This document shows, in pieces, positions 1 through 6,497 of a DNA stretch of 7,397 bases. Position numbers and translations under genes: made by a program. The notes beneath the pieces are model-generated. The model searched no databases and was not told the origin of the DNA. It was given only the letters and a program-made list of their open reading frames with translations. Source of the stretch: an uncultured Clostridia bacterium (GTDB taxonomy: Bacteria > Bacillota_A > Clostridia > Oscillospirales > Oscillospiraceae); assembly GCA_946410505.1 (NCBI GenBank), contig CAMKAP010000097.1, positions 1 to 7,397 of the forward strand, given 5' to 3'. Every line of letters begins with the position of its first letter. Positions within the stretch are counted from its first letter, which is position 1.

Positions 1-17
1 TCAGCCGCCCCAAAGGA

Positions 18-110
18 TCACTTGCGCTTGGTGTGCTTGACATGGAGAAAAATCAGCCCGCCAAGAATAAACACCGCAAGCACGATGGAGATGATGGTTT
101 TCGTATCCAT
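18..110 (-). CDS. 30-residue single-pass membrane peptide, coupled to the adhesin gene
   Basis: I do not recognise this short gene. It encodes 30 residues beginning MDTKTIIS. A hydrophobic stretch at about residues 5-23 should form one transmembrane helix, followed by a basic tail (HVKHTKRK) that predicts a cytoplasmic C terminus. The ATG overlaps the stop codon of the adhesin gene by one base (TGATG), and a GGGAGG ribosome binding site lies about nine bases upstream within the adhesin's last codons, so the two are probably translationally coupled. An upstream in-frame extension to 60 residues is possible but would start inside the adhesin's anchor region with no comparable binding site, so the short form is preferred. 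Its position suggests a role in adhesin export or anchoring, or in the membrane part of the conjugation machinery; this is inference from context only. Confidence 0.7.
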   Translation of the reverse strand: MDTKTIISIVLAVFILGGLIFLHVKHTKRK

Positions 111-3100
111 CACTTTCTGCCTCCCTTCTTCTTTTTCTTCACAGCGAGAATTGTGCAGGTCACAGCACCGATAAAGCCCACGCCGGTCAGAGCATACCAA
201 AGCGTGGGATTGCGGTCATCGCCGGTCTTGGGCGTATCGCGCAGCTCGTTGTGCATCTCAATCTTGACCTCCGCGCCGGCGCTGATGGTCACGATCTTAT
301 CCGTGGCCAGCACATAGGGTTCGGAAACCTTGTCCTGCACCTCGGACACGCGATAATCCCCGCAGCGCAGGCCCTCAATGAGGATTTCGCCGTTCTTATC
401 CGTGGTGAACACCTGCTCATAGCCATTAGGCCCGGACACCCGGAAGGAGAATCCCTCGATCTTCTTGTCCGAAGAAGTCTTGAAGATCTTGAGTGCGCCG
501 GTCTGCGGGACATTGATGAAGTTCTTGCCGGCCTCGTTCTCCACGACTACGGTTTTGCCGTTTTCCGTGATGGCGAAATAATAGGCGTTTTCGTCCAGAT
601 AGAAGCCCTCCGGCGCTTTCACCTCGCGTACAAAGTAACCTCCATAGGGCAGATCACCCATCTCATAGATGCCCACGCTGACCTCCGGCATCTTGCCGAG
701 CTTTTCATCATCCTTATCCCACTTCTGATCGCCGTTGCTGTCCTTGTAGACTTCAAACTCAGCGCCGGTCAGCTTGTTTTCGGGATAGTCCTTGTCCACC
801 TTCGTCAGCTGAACAGTGCCGCGAATCAGGGTGTTTACGATCTCCAACTCGACAACCGCGCCGACTTCGGTAATGCTTGCCTCATAGCTCTTGCCCGAAA
901 GGACATAGCCGGCAGGCGCGGAAATCTCATGCACGATCCAAGTACCATAGGGGACTTTGGCAAAAGAAAAGCTGCCGTCCTCGGCAGAGGAGGCAGTCAT
1001 AATGGCAGCAGCCTCGGTAAACTCTGTCACGTCCGGCTTAAACAGGCCGATCAGTGCACCGGGCAGCACATTGCCCGCATCGTCCTTTTTCAGCCCGCGG
1101 ATCTCACCGTAAATGATCTCATTTCGGATGGCATTGCCATCGTTGGCCTGGATCTCTACCACGGCGATTTCTCCGCCAGCATAGTCAAAGACAATGGGAT
1201 ATTTATGGTCCGAGAGCAGATAGTGCTCATCGGTAGACAGCTCTTTCAGATAATACTTGCCGTCCACGGGGAGGTCGGTCCGGATGGCGGCGCTGCCGTT
1301 GGTGTTGATCGAAACGATCTCCATAAGCCCATCGGCGGGGATCGTGCTGCCATCTGCGGCGGTCAATTCTTCCGCAGCGTACAGTCCAAAGGTGACCGTC
1401 GCCACTTCGCCATGCAATCCAATGCCAAATTTCTCATCGGCCAACAGCGTTTTGCTCAGCGTCACCAGGGCCTTCTGGCGCTCATTGTTAAAGCTGGCGG
1501 AGGTCTCGGTGATCTCCACCTCCTGCCCGGCGTAGACCAATTCCACAGCGCGGACTTCCGTGTTCAGCACCATACCATAAGGTGCGGTGATCTCCGTGAT
1601 CTCATATTTGCCCAGGTACAAGGGCTGACTCACAGCCTCTCCGTCCTCACCAGTGGTAATGGTATCTACCACGTCTCCGGCAGAGTAACGGAGCGTGCCG
1701 TCCAGCGTGACCACATTCTCGGCAGCGCGGATCTCGTAGACTGCGCCGGGAAGTCCCCGCACCTCATAGATCGGCTGGTAAAAGCCCTTGGAGGTGACGG
1801 TGGCAAAGACCTCACCGGATTTGCTTACCTTGATGATGCCCTTTTGGGCCATGTTGGCCTTTGTGACCTCCACAACCGTGACAGCGTTATCCTCACTGGC
1901 TTCGTCAGCGGTAACATCAAAGTACACCGGCTCGCTGCTGAGGACATAGCCATACGGTGAGGATACCTCGATCAGCTTATATCCAGTACCGTATTCCAGC
2001 TTCTCTGGGGTGATCAGATAGCCCTCGTCATTGGTATAGAAGGTGTCGATGGTAGTTACTTCGGGGTAGGTGAAAGTCTGCGTGATCAGCGATCCATCCG
2101 GGCGATAGAGCTGGAAGCCTGCGCCCGCATAGGGAATGGGATTACCGGTCTCAGCGTCCACCTTGATGACCTTGATATAGCACTGGAAGTAGGCGTTGTT
2201 GATCAGATAGCGATAGGTCTGCCCATGCTCAGCTACATACACATCAAAGGCGGGCATCATCTCCCGGCCGTCCCAGCCGGAAACCTGTTCGACGGTATAG
2301 ATGCCGTAGGGCAGATCCTTCGTCTGGGCAAAGCCGTTTTCATCGCAGGTCAGGAAGTCTCTCTCACTATCCTTGGCTGTGTCATAGCTGCCAGCAGCAT
2401 TCAGATACACGGCGAAGGTCGCTCCGACCTCCGGGGTCTCGATCTGTGTTTCTCCGTCGTCGGTGTGCTTGATAATGGCGATATTGCCCTTGACAATATC
2501 CTCGGTCACATCTTTGGCGGTGCTATTGTACTCCACCGTGTAGAGCGTGGCCTCTGCTCCGACGTGATAAATGGCGGAGTTCAGCAGATAACCCTCGGAC
2601 GGATTGATCTCCCGAATGGACCAGTCATCGCCGCAGACGTAGTAATCCGTGGTGAATTGACCGTTACCGTCTGTGGTGTAGCTGTCCACCAGCGCGTCGC
2701 CCTTATACACACCGTAGACCGCCCCGGCAAGCGTGGCGTCGCCCTGGGCTGCGCCTGTGGCGCTGTCGCTCTTAGTCATGGTAGCGTTCCACTTTTTAAG
2801 GATGTTGGAAAAGCTCTTTTCCGTCACCTTGTTCCACTCAACCGCGGCTTCCTGGCTAGCGGGAACGACATACTTTGCTGCCGTGTCCACTTCCTCCAGC
2901 GTGTAGCCGGTGCCGATCAGCACATCCTTGAAGGTGGCTTTGCCGCTGGCATCCGTGATGGCGTATTCATCGACAGCCAGATCGGAGAGTGAGGTGCCGT
3001 AAAGGTGGAACTTGATCCCCTCGACCATGCCATCTTCAGAAGTCTTGGTCACGACCAGATCGCCGCGCTTGAGGACGTTGTTGAAGGTTACCGTCGTCGT

Positions 3101-4252
3101 CCTGCCCCCGATCACGGTGACGCGCTGCACATCTTGGGGCAGATAGCGGTCGATGCTCTGCTCGGTCACGGTGTAAACGCCGGGAACCAGGCCTTCCACA
3201 AAGATGCTGCCATCTTCCGCCGTTGTTACCGTCTGCTCCATCTTTTCACCGGAGATCGTGAAGCGGATACCGGCAACGACGCCGTCCTCCGAGGTTTTCT
3301 TCAGGTCGATGTTCCCGGTAGGCGTCCCCACATTCAGATAACCGTATACAGGATCGGCATTCTCCACGCCGGTCACCACGTCCTGCAGGTCCACATCCCC
3401 ATAGGCGATAATCTTTGCGCTGGAGCTGACAGTGGGGATGTTGTTGCGGCTGGCCGTAATGCAAACGACATCCTGGAAAGGCTCGGAAGCGCTGATCGTC
3501 AGCGTGTTCCCGGACTTGGTCACGGACACAGCCCGGCTGGAGCTGGAGAAATTGAACTCAGACAGAACGCCGTTAGAGTCCGTCAGTGTAAGGCTGTAAG
3601 TGCCATCTTTGTACTCCAGATCTTTGGACGCGACATCAGCGGATGTGGACAGAAAGCTGGGGATGGTGTTGTGCCGCTGCATCAGGGCGATGATCGTGTC
3701 ATAGACGGCCTTGGTGCCATAGTTTGGCTGGTTACTGCCAAACTGGATATCATAGATGGCCGTGCTGACCTGACGGTAGGGCGGCGAGGACTCCCGGCAG
3801 CCGGTCACAAATTCCCAGATGATCTCCGCCGTGGCGACCCATTTTTCATCATCGCTTCCACTGAGATTGCTCCAGTTGCCCTGGTATCCGTACAGAAGGG
3901 CAAGGCCGATGGCTTTTCTTTGACCGACTGAAAGAGCATTCCATGCGGCGGAGGAACTCTTGTACAGAGTGTCGTTGACCAGCAGATGGCGGCCGGGCTG
4001 GATACAGTAGGCGGTTTCCCCATCAACGAACATACGGGGCTTGGGATGCCCCGTGCCGCCGGCGGTGTATCCGTCCACGTTGGTTTCCCCGTTATACAGG
4101 ATCATGTTCCCGTCCGAGTCATAGCAGTAGGTGAACGTGACGGTTCCCGCTTCGCCTGCGGCGTAGGCCGTGGCCGCAGGCAGCATGGAAAAAGCGGTAA
4201 GCACGGCCAGGGCAAAGGCCGCGATCCACTGCAGGATTGTTTTGTGTTTCAT
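110..4252 (-). CDS. Large cell-wall-anchored adhesin: thioester-like domain plus about ten CnaB/SpaA repeats
   Basis: This 1380-residue surface protein probably acts as a stalk-like adhesin, and in this setting may bring mating cells together. Residues 1-31 form a signal peptide (basic MKHK, hydrophobic core, cleavage near TAYA). Residues about 40-200 resemble a thioester (TQXA-type) domain: Cys83 in AYCIQPG is present, but the usual TQ pair is Thr141-Ala142. About ten CnaB/SpaA-like repeats follow, at roughly 312-393, 397-485, 487-588, 589-687, 689-800, 804-924, 926-1045, 1047-1142, 1144-1247 and 1251-1338. Many have the isopeptide pattern of an early Lys (LKKTSEDG), a central Glu (TVTEQ, ITEITAP) and a late Asn (FNN, VNT). 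The C terminus has a sorting signal TPKTGD (1340-1345), a hydrophobic helix (about 1350-1371) and a KKKKK tail. The TPKTG motif fits sortases accepting xPxTG better than classic LPxTG. The ATG has GGAGG six bases upstream. The domain calls are secure; the mating role is inferred. Confidence 0.93.
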   Translation of the reverse strand: MKHKTILQWIAAFALAVLTAFSMLPAATAYAAGEAGTVTFTYCYDSDGNMILYNGETNVDGYTAGGTGHPKPRMFVDGETAYCIQPGRHLLVNDTLYKSSSAAWNALSVGQRKAIGLALLYGYQGNWSNLSGSDDEKWVATAEIIWEFVTGCRESSPPYRQVSTAIYDIQFGSNQPNYGTKAVYDTIIALMQRHNTIPSFLSTSADVASKDLEYKDGTYSLTLTDSNGVLSEFNFSSSSRAVSVTKSGNTLTISASEPFQDVVCITASRNNIPTVSSSAKIIAYGDVDLQDVVTGVENADPVYGYLNVGTPTGNIDLKKTSEDGVVAGIRFTISGEKMEQTVTTAEDGSIFVEGLVPGVYTVTEQSIDRYLPQDVQRVTVIGGRTTTVTFNNVLKRGDLVVTKTSEDGMVEGIKFHLYGTSLSDLAVDEYAITDASGKATFKDVLIGTGYTLEEVDTAAKYVVPASQEAAVEWNKVTEKSFSNILKKWNATMTKSDSATGAAQGDATLAGAVYGVYKGDALVDSYTTDGNGQFTTDYYVCGDDWSIREINPSEGYLLNSAIYHVGAEATLYTVEYNSTAKDVTEDIVKGNIAIIKHTDDGETQIETPEVGATFAVYLNAAGSYDTAKDSERDFLTCDENGFAQTKDLPYGIYTVEQVSGWDGREMMPAFDVYVAEHGQTYRYLINNAYFQCYIKVIKVDAETGNPIPYAGAGFQLYRPDGSLITQTFTYPEVTTIDTFYTNDEGYLITPEKLEYGTGYKLIEVSSPYGYVLSSEPVYFDVTADEASEDNAVTVVEVTKANMAQKGIIKVSKSGEVFATVTSKGFYQPIYEVRGLPGAVYEIRAAENVVTLDGTLRYSAGDVVDTITTGEDGEAVSQPLYLGKYEITEITAPYGMVLNTEVRAVELVYAGQEVEITETSASFNNERQKALVTLSKTLLADEKFGIGLHGEVATVTFGLYAAEELTAADGSTIPADGLMEIVSINTNGSAAIRTDLPVDGKYYLKELSTDEHYLLSDHKYPIVFDYAGGEIAVVEIQANDGNAIRNEIIYGEIRGLKKDDAGNVLPGALIGLFKPDVTEFTEAAAIMTASSAEDGSFSFAKVPYGTWIVHEISAPAGYVLSGKSYEASITEVGAVVELEIVNTLIRGTVQLTKVDKDYPENKLTGAEFEVYKDSNGDQKWDKDDEKLGKMPEVSVGIYEMGDLPYGGYFVREVKAPEGFYLDENAYYFAITENGKTVVVENEAGKNFINVPQTGALKIFKTSSDKKIEGFSFRVSGPNGYEQVFTTDKNGEILIEGLRCGDYRVSEVQDKVSEPYVLATDKIVTISAGAEVKIEMHNELRDTPKTGDDRNPTLWYALTGVGFIGAVTCTILAVKKKKKGGRK
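218..235 (-). other. Sortase sorting motif TPKTGD of the adhesin
   Basis: The codons read Thr-Pro-Lys-Thr-Gly-Asp (residues 1340-1345), followed by a membrane helix and a lysine-rich tail, which is the three-part layout of a cell-wall sorting signal. The first position is Thr, not Leu. (S/N/P)PxTG-type motifs are known substrates of the Clostridioides difficile class B sortase, so a dedicated class B-like sortase may serve this protein; no sortase gene is in the window. Confidence 0.85.
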
Positions 4253-4275
4253 TGCGAACCTCCATGTTAAAAGCT

Positions 4276-4299
4276 CCGGCTGAATTCTTGCTCAGCCGG
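4276..4299 (-). promoter_or_regulatory. Perfect 8-bp inverted repeat in the adhesin-gene leader
   Basis: On the coding strand CCGGCTGA is followed eight bases later by its exact complement TCAGCCGG. It lies five bases after the U-tract of the upstream terminator and 23 bases before the adhesin start codon. It could be an RNA hairpin that sequesters or delays access to the ribosome binding site, or a DNA operator. The parA leader has an equivalent element in the same relative place. Confidence 0.6.
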
Positions 4300-4313
4300 G
4301 CATGAAAAAAGCC
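4298..4313 (-). repeat. 16-nt direct repeat, copy 1 (adhesin leader)
   Basis: The coding-strand sequence GGCTTTTTTCATGCCC covers the end of the terminator stem, the U-tract and the next seven bases. It is identical to the segment at 6232-6247. The surrounding stem sequences differ, so the match is not just a duplicated terminator. Confidence 0.85.
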
Positions 4314-4340
4314 CCTGTCGGATGAAACCGTTGCAGGGGC
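4305..4340 (-). terminator. Rho-independent terminator or attenuator between parB and the adhesin gene
   Basis: On the minus strand GCCCCTG (4334-4340) pairs with CAGGGGC (4311-4317). An inner CGG/CCG helix sits around a six-base loop, and six U residues follow directly. It lies 120 bases after the parB stop and 52 bases before the adhesin start. No clear promoter is visible between it and the adhesin, so it may be an attenuator that must be read through, or the promoter may be upstream of it in the 4341-4460 gap. I see nothing else definite in that gap. Confidence 0.8.
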
Positions 4341-4460
4341 ATAGGAGCAGATTCTTGTTTTCGGCTGGTACAGCTGGTAAATCCGGGGGGAGAGGTGTGG
4401 AGAGGGGGACGCAGTATTTCTCTTGATTTGATGAAAAGGCATACCGATCCCTTGGCGGCG

Positions 4461-5396
4461 CTACCGTTCTCTGTCCCGGTTCCTTTGGCGCTGATACAGC
4501 TCCAGAGCCTTGATGATGGTGTCCTCGATCTTCTGTGCGGGCGTCCCCGCAGGAAAATACTTGCTGATCCGTTCTCTCGGCATACGAAACTGCTCCTTCT
4601 GATTGGGCTTTTCCTCCTGCATGATGGACAGGATGACATCCTCGCTGAGCTTGCCCTCCTCGGCAAAGCGCCGCATTTTGATAGCCTGGGCATGAGACGG
4701 GGTGCAGTCCTCCAGCTCCATCATTTCGTGGAGCGTACACTGCTCCTTTTCGGGCAGATAGGACAATTCCACAGCGGGCCGCATGGCGATCTTTCCCTCG
4801 TCCACCATGTCCAGCAACGGCGGGATCAAATAGGTGAGGCGGATATAGCGTTGGATCTGGGTTTTTCCATCTGGGCTTGACGCTGCAAGTTCCTCATTTG
4901 ACCGAGAAAATAAATTCGACCCCACTGGGGCCGGATTTTCTTTGCTTGGTCTGCCAGCTTGGCGTTTCATGGCCTCCAGCTTCATCTTGTAAGCAAAGGC
5001 TTTTTCCGAGGGCAGCAGACTTTCCCGCTGTAAGTTGGAATCCACCATGATAATGATGGCTTCATCGTCGGTCAGATTGCGCACTAGGCAGGGCATGGTT
5101 TCCTTTTGCGCCAGTGTGCTGGCCATTTTTCGCCGATGGCCGGCCACCATTTCATAGCCGCCCTCCGGCTTGGGTCTCACCATGCCGGGAACGAGCACGC
5201 CGTAGCGTCTGATGCTGTCGGCCATTTCCATCATGGCCTCGTCCATTCTCACTTTGAACGGATGGTTTGGGCAGTCGTTGATCTCATCCAAAGGGATCTC
5301 TACGACCTTCTCTTGGTTGGCGGCGTCACGCTCAGCCTGAGTTGTAAACAGGTCATCGACTGAGGTCAGCAGACTTGATACGTTGCTTTTCGCCAA
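4461..5396 (-). CDS. parB: ParB-family partition protein (ParB/Spo0J-like)
   Basis: This 311-residue protein is the DNA-binding partner of ParA in segregation or stabilisation of the element. After a variable N-terminal tail (about residues 1-30), the ParB N-terminal domain begins with VVEIPLDEIND and NHPFKVR (44-50). It contains GHRRKMA (86-92), the position of the conserved GERRxRA box that binds CTP in ParB proteins, followed by NLQRESLLPSEKAFAYKMK (121-139) and a helical region ending QRYIRLTYL (182-190) that corresponds to the central helix-turn-helix. Residues about 265-311 form a charged helical tail. The start is a TTG: an AGGAGG lies nine bases upstream, and the nearby ATG is in the parA frame. 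It overlaps the end of parA by 44 bases. Loading on a parS site is expected, but I found no canonical parS in the window. Confidence 0.92.
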   Translation of the reverse strand: MAKSNVSSLLTSVDDLFTTQAERDAANQEKVVEIPLDEINDCPNHPFKVRMDEAMMEMADSIRRYGVLVPGMVRPKPEGGYEMVAGHRRKMASTLAQKETMPCLVRNLTDDEAIIIMVDSNLQRESLLPSEKAFAYKMKLEAMKRQAGRPSKENPAPVGSNLFSRSNEELAASSPDGKTQIQRYIRLTYLIPPLLDMVDEGKIAMRPAVELSYLPEKEQCTLHEMMELEDCTPSHAQAIKMRRFAEEGKLSEDVILSIMQEEKPNQKEQFRMPRERISKYFPAGTPAQKIEDTIIKALELYQRQRNRDRER

Positions 5397-6174
5397 TGTC
5401 CATCACCTCCTGCACCAGATTCCGATAGGCGTCCGCCGCGCGCCCTTTGGGGTCATGCAAAAAGATGCTTTTGTCAGCAGTGCTAATCTCCGCCAGGCGC
5501 ACCGTCGCCGGGATTACTGTGTTCATCACCGGCAGATGCTTCCCAAAGTTCTCCTTCACCGAGGTCACGATGTCCCTGCGAAAGTTGGTCTCATTCACCA
5601 TCGTGAGAAACACCCCACCGATCTTCAGCTTGGGGTTGATCTGACGCTTGATGCTCTGTACTGTTCCGATCAGTTCGGTCATGTCCTCGGCAGCCAAATA
5701 GTCCGCCTGAACGGGAATGAGAACATAGTCCGAGGCCGACAGCGCGTTGATGACCAGCATGCCGAGCGAGGGGCGGCAGTCCAGCAGCACATAATCGTAG
5801 TCTCTTTTTACGCTGTCGACATACTGTTGCAGGACAGTTTCGCGGCTCATCACGTTGACCAGCCCCACCTCCACAGCGGACAGGCTGCGGTTGGCCGGCA
5901 CAAAGTCGAAGCCTTCCGCATGGTGCAGGATTTCCGGATGCCCACCGCTTTCCACACCCGCTACAATGTCGTTCATCACATTGGCAAGCGTCAGCGGCAT
6001 TTCATGCGGCTTGCGCTGGCCCAGCATCTTGGTCAGATCACCTTGGGGGTCCACGTCCAAAAGCAAGACCTTTTTGCCGTTCATTGCCAAGCCTGCGCCG
6101 ATGCAGTACACGCTGGTGCTTTTCCCGACGCCGCCTTTCTGATTGGCGATGGCAATGACCTTTGTTTTCGCCAT
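5353..6174 (-). CDS. parA: ParA-family partition ATPase
   Basis: This 273-residue cytoplasmic Walker-type ATPase binds DNA nonspecifically in its ATP form and works with ParB to position or retain the element. The deviant Walker A motif KGGVGKST is at residues 13-20, with the signature lysine of the ParA/MinD class at Lys13. Walker A' (LLLDVDPQGDLT) covers about 37-48, and Walker B (VLLDCRPSLG) lies around Asp132. The length is typical of short, Soj-like ParA proteins without an N-terminal HTH. The ATG at 6174 is chosen because AAGGAGG lies eight bases upstream; a longer in-frame TTG start at 6198 would place that site inside the gene. The 3' end overlaps parB by 44 bases, so the two are co-transcribed. 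Expression appears to depend on a leader with a terminator and a hairpin. Confidence 0.96.
   Translation of the reverse strand: MAKTKVIAIANQKGGVGKSTSVYCIGAGLAMNGKKVLLLDVDPQGDLTKMLGQRKPHEMPLTLANVMNDIVAGVESGGHPEILHHAEGFDFVPANRSLSAVEVGLVNVMSRETVLQQYVDSVKRDYDYVLLDCRPSLGMLVINALSASDYVLIPVQADYLAAEDMTELIGTVQSIKRQINPKLKIGGVFLTMVNETNFRRDIVTSVKENFGKHLPVMNTVIPATVRLAEISTADKSIFLHDPKGRAADAYRNLVQEVMDIGEKQRIKSADLSR
5406..5411 (-). promoter_or_regulatory. Ribosome binding site that fixes the TTG start of parB
   Basis: A perfect AGGAGG in the coding direction lies nine bases before the TTG codon at 5396 and inside the 3' end of parA. No in-frame ATG near it gives a better fit, so the rare TTG start is supported by this site. 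Confidence 0.75.
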
Positions 6175-6202
6175 TTTGGTTTCCTCCTTCTTTACCAAAT
6201 TC

Positions 6203-6224
6203 GCCGCTCACGGCGATGAGCGGC
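6203..6224 (-). promoter_or_regulatory. Perfect 8-bp inverted repeat in the parA leader
   Basis: GCCGCTCA and TGAGCGGC flank a six-base centre. The repeat lies 14 bases after the terminator U-tract and 28 bases before the parA ATG. It may be an RNA hairpin upstream of the AAGGAGG site, or a DNA operator for ParB, ParA or the HTH protein. The adhesin leader has a hairpin in the same arrangement but of different sequence. Confidence 0.6.
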
Positions 6225-6231
6225 TATGTAT

Positions 6232-6247
6232 GGGCATGAAAAAAGCC
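6232..6247 (-). repeat. 16-nt direct repeat, copy 2 (parA leader)
   Basis: This is the second exact copy of GGCTTTTTTCATGCCC, at the same place relative to the terminator stem and upstream of a gene-proximal hairpin, as in copy 1 at 4298-4313. Confidence 0.85.
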
Positions 6248-6273
6248 GCCTATTCCGGAAAGAATAAGCGGCT
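6239..6273 (-). terminator. Strong rho-independent terminator or attenuator ahead of parA
   Basis: On the minus strand an 11-bp stem (6262-6272 with 6245-6255, one G-U pair) closes a six-base loop and is followed by six U residues. It begins 28 bases after the stop codon of the 49-residue gene, so it can end that transcript. I see no -35/-10 pair in the 64 bases between it and the parA start, which raises the possibility that parA depends on regulated readthrough. Confidence 0.88.
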
Positions 6274-6300
6274 CAAAAATCCATATGTAATTCTGAACTG

Positions 6301-6450
6301 TCATTTTGCGGCGATCTTTGCGATCAGTTCATCCACGCAGTCCGTGTAGCGCCCTTCCTGGATCAAGCGGTTTTTCATCCGGATGAGACTGCGCAGCACA
6401 AGACGGGTTTCCTCTGAGTTCAAAGTAATGTAGTATCTTGGCTTTTTCAT
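6301..6450 (-). CDS. 49-residue protein of unknown function, ICE-associated type
   Basis: This 49-residue protein begins MKKPRYYITL and appears to be a short beta strand followed by two amphipathic helices (about residues 12-31 and 35-48), with many charged residues and no membrane segment. I cannot name it, though small proteins of this look (RYYITL...EGRYTD..DEL) are familiar to me from conjugative elements of Clostridia. The ATG at 6450 is preferred because GGGAG lies about eight bases upstream. It sits 47 bases downstream of the HTH gene with no visible promoter between, so the two probably form one transcript ending at the terminator at 6239-6273. A role as a small regulator is possible but not shown by the sequence. 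Confidence 0.75.
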   Translation of the reverse strand: MKKPRYYITLNSEETRLVLRSLIRMKNRLIQEGRYTDCVDELIAKIAAK

Positions 6451-6497
6451 ATCACACACTCCCTTCGATTCCATCATACGCACGATTGGTTCTCCAC

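Noticed and set aside
497..511. Internal VPQTG motif in the adhesin (residues 1248-1252) as a second sortase site
   Set aside because: No hydrophobic helix or basic tail follows, and it lies in the linker between the last two CnaB repeats. Linkers of this type often read VPQTG without being cleaved.
251..1960. 569-codon plus-strand open frame opposite the adhesin gene, with others at 2225-2992 and 3005-3931
   Set aside because: Long antisense frames arise from the GC-rich codon use of the real gene. Their translations show no domain, signal or usable ribosome binding site.
4261..4340. CRISPR-like or tandem repeat array
   Set aside because: The symmetry here consists of two separate hairpins (terminator and leader inverted repeat). 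There are no regularly spaced repeats or spacers.
4341..4460. Possible promoter TTACCA-18-AAGAAT on the minus strand between parB and the adhesin
   Set aside because: Both boxes are poor matches and the spacing is 18. It also lies upstream of the terminator. Too weak to annotate.
5383..6219. 278-codon plus-strand frame opposite parA
   Set aside because: It is a shadow of parA, which has clear Walker motifs. The antisense product is His- and Arg-rich with no recognisable domain.
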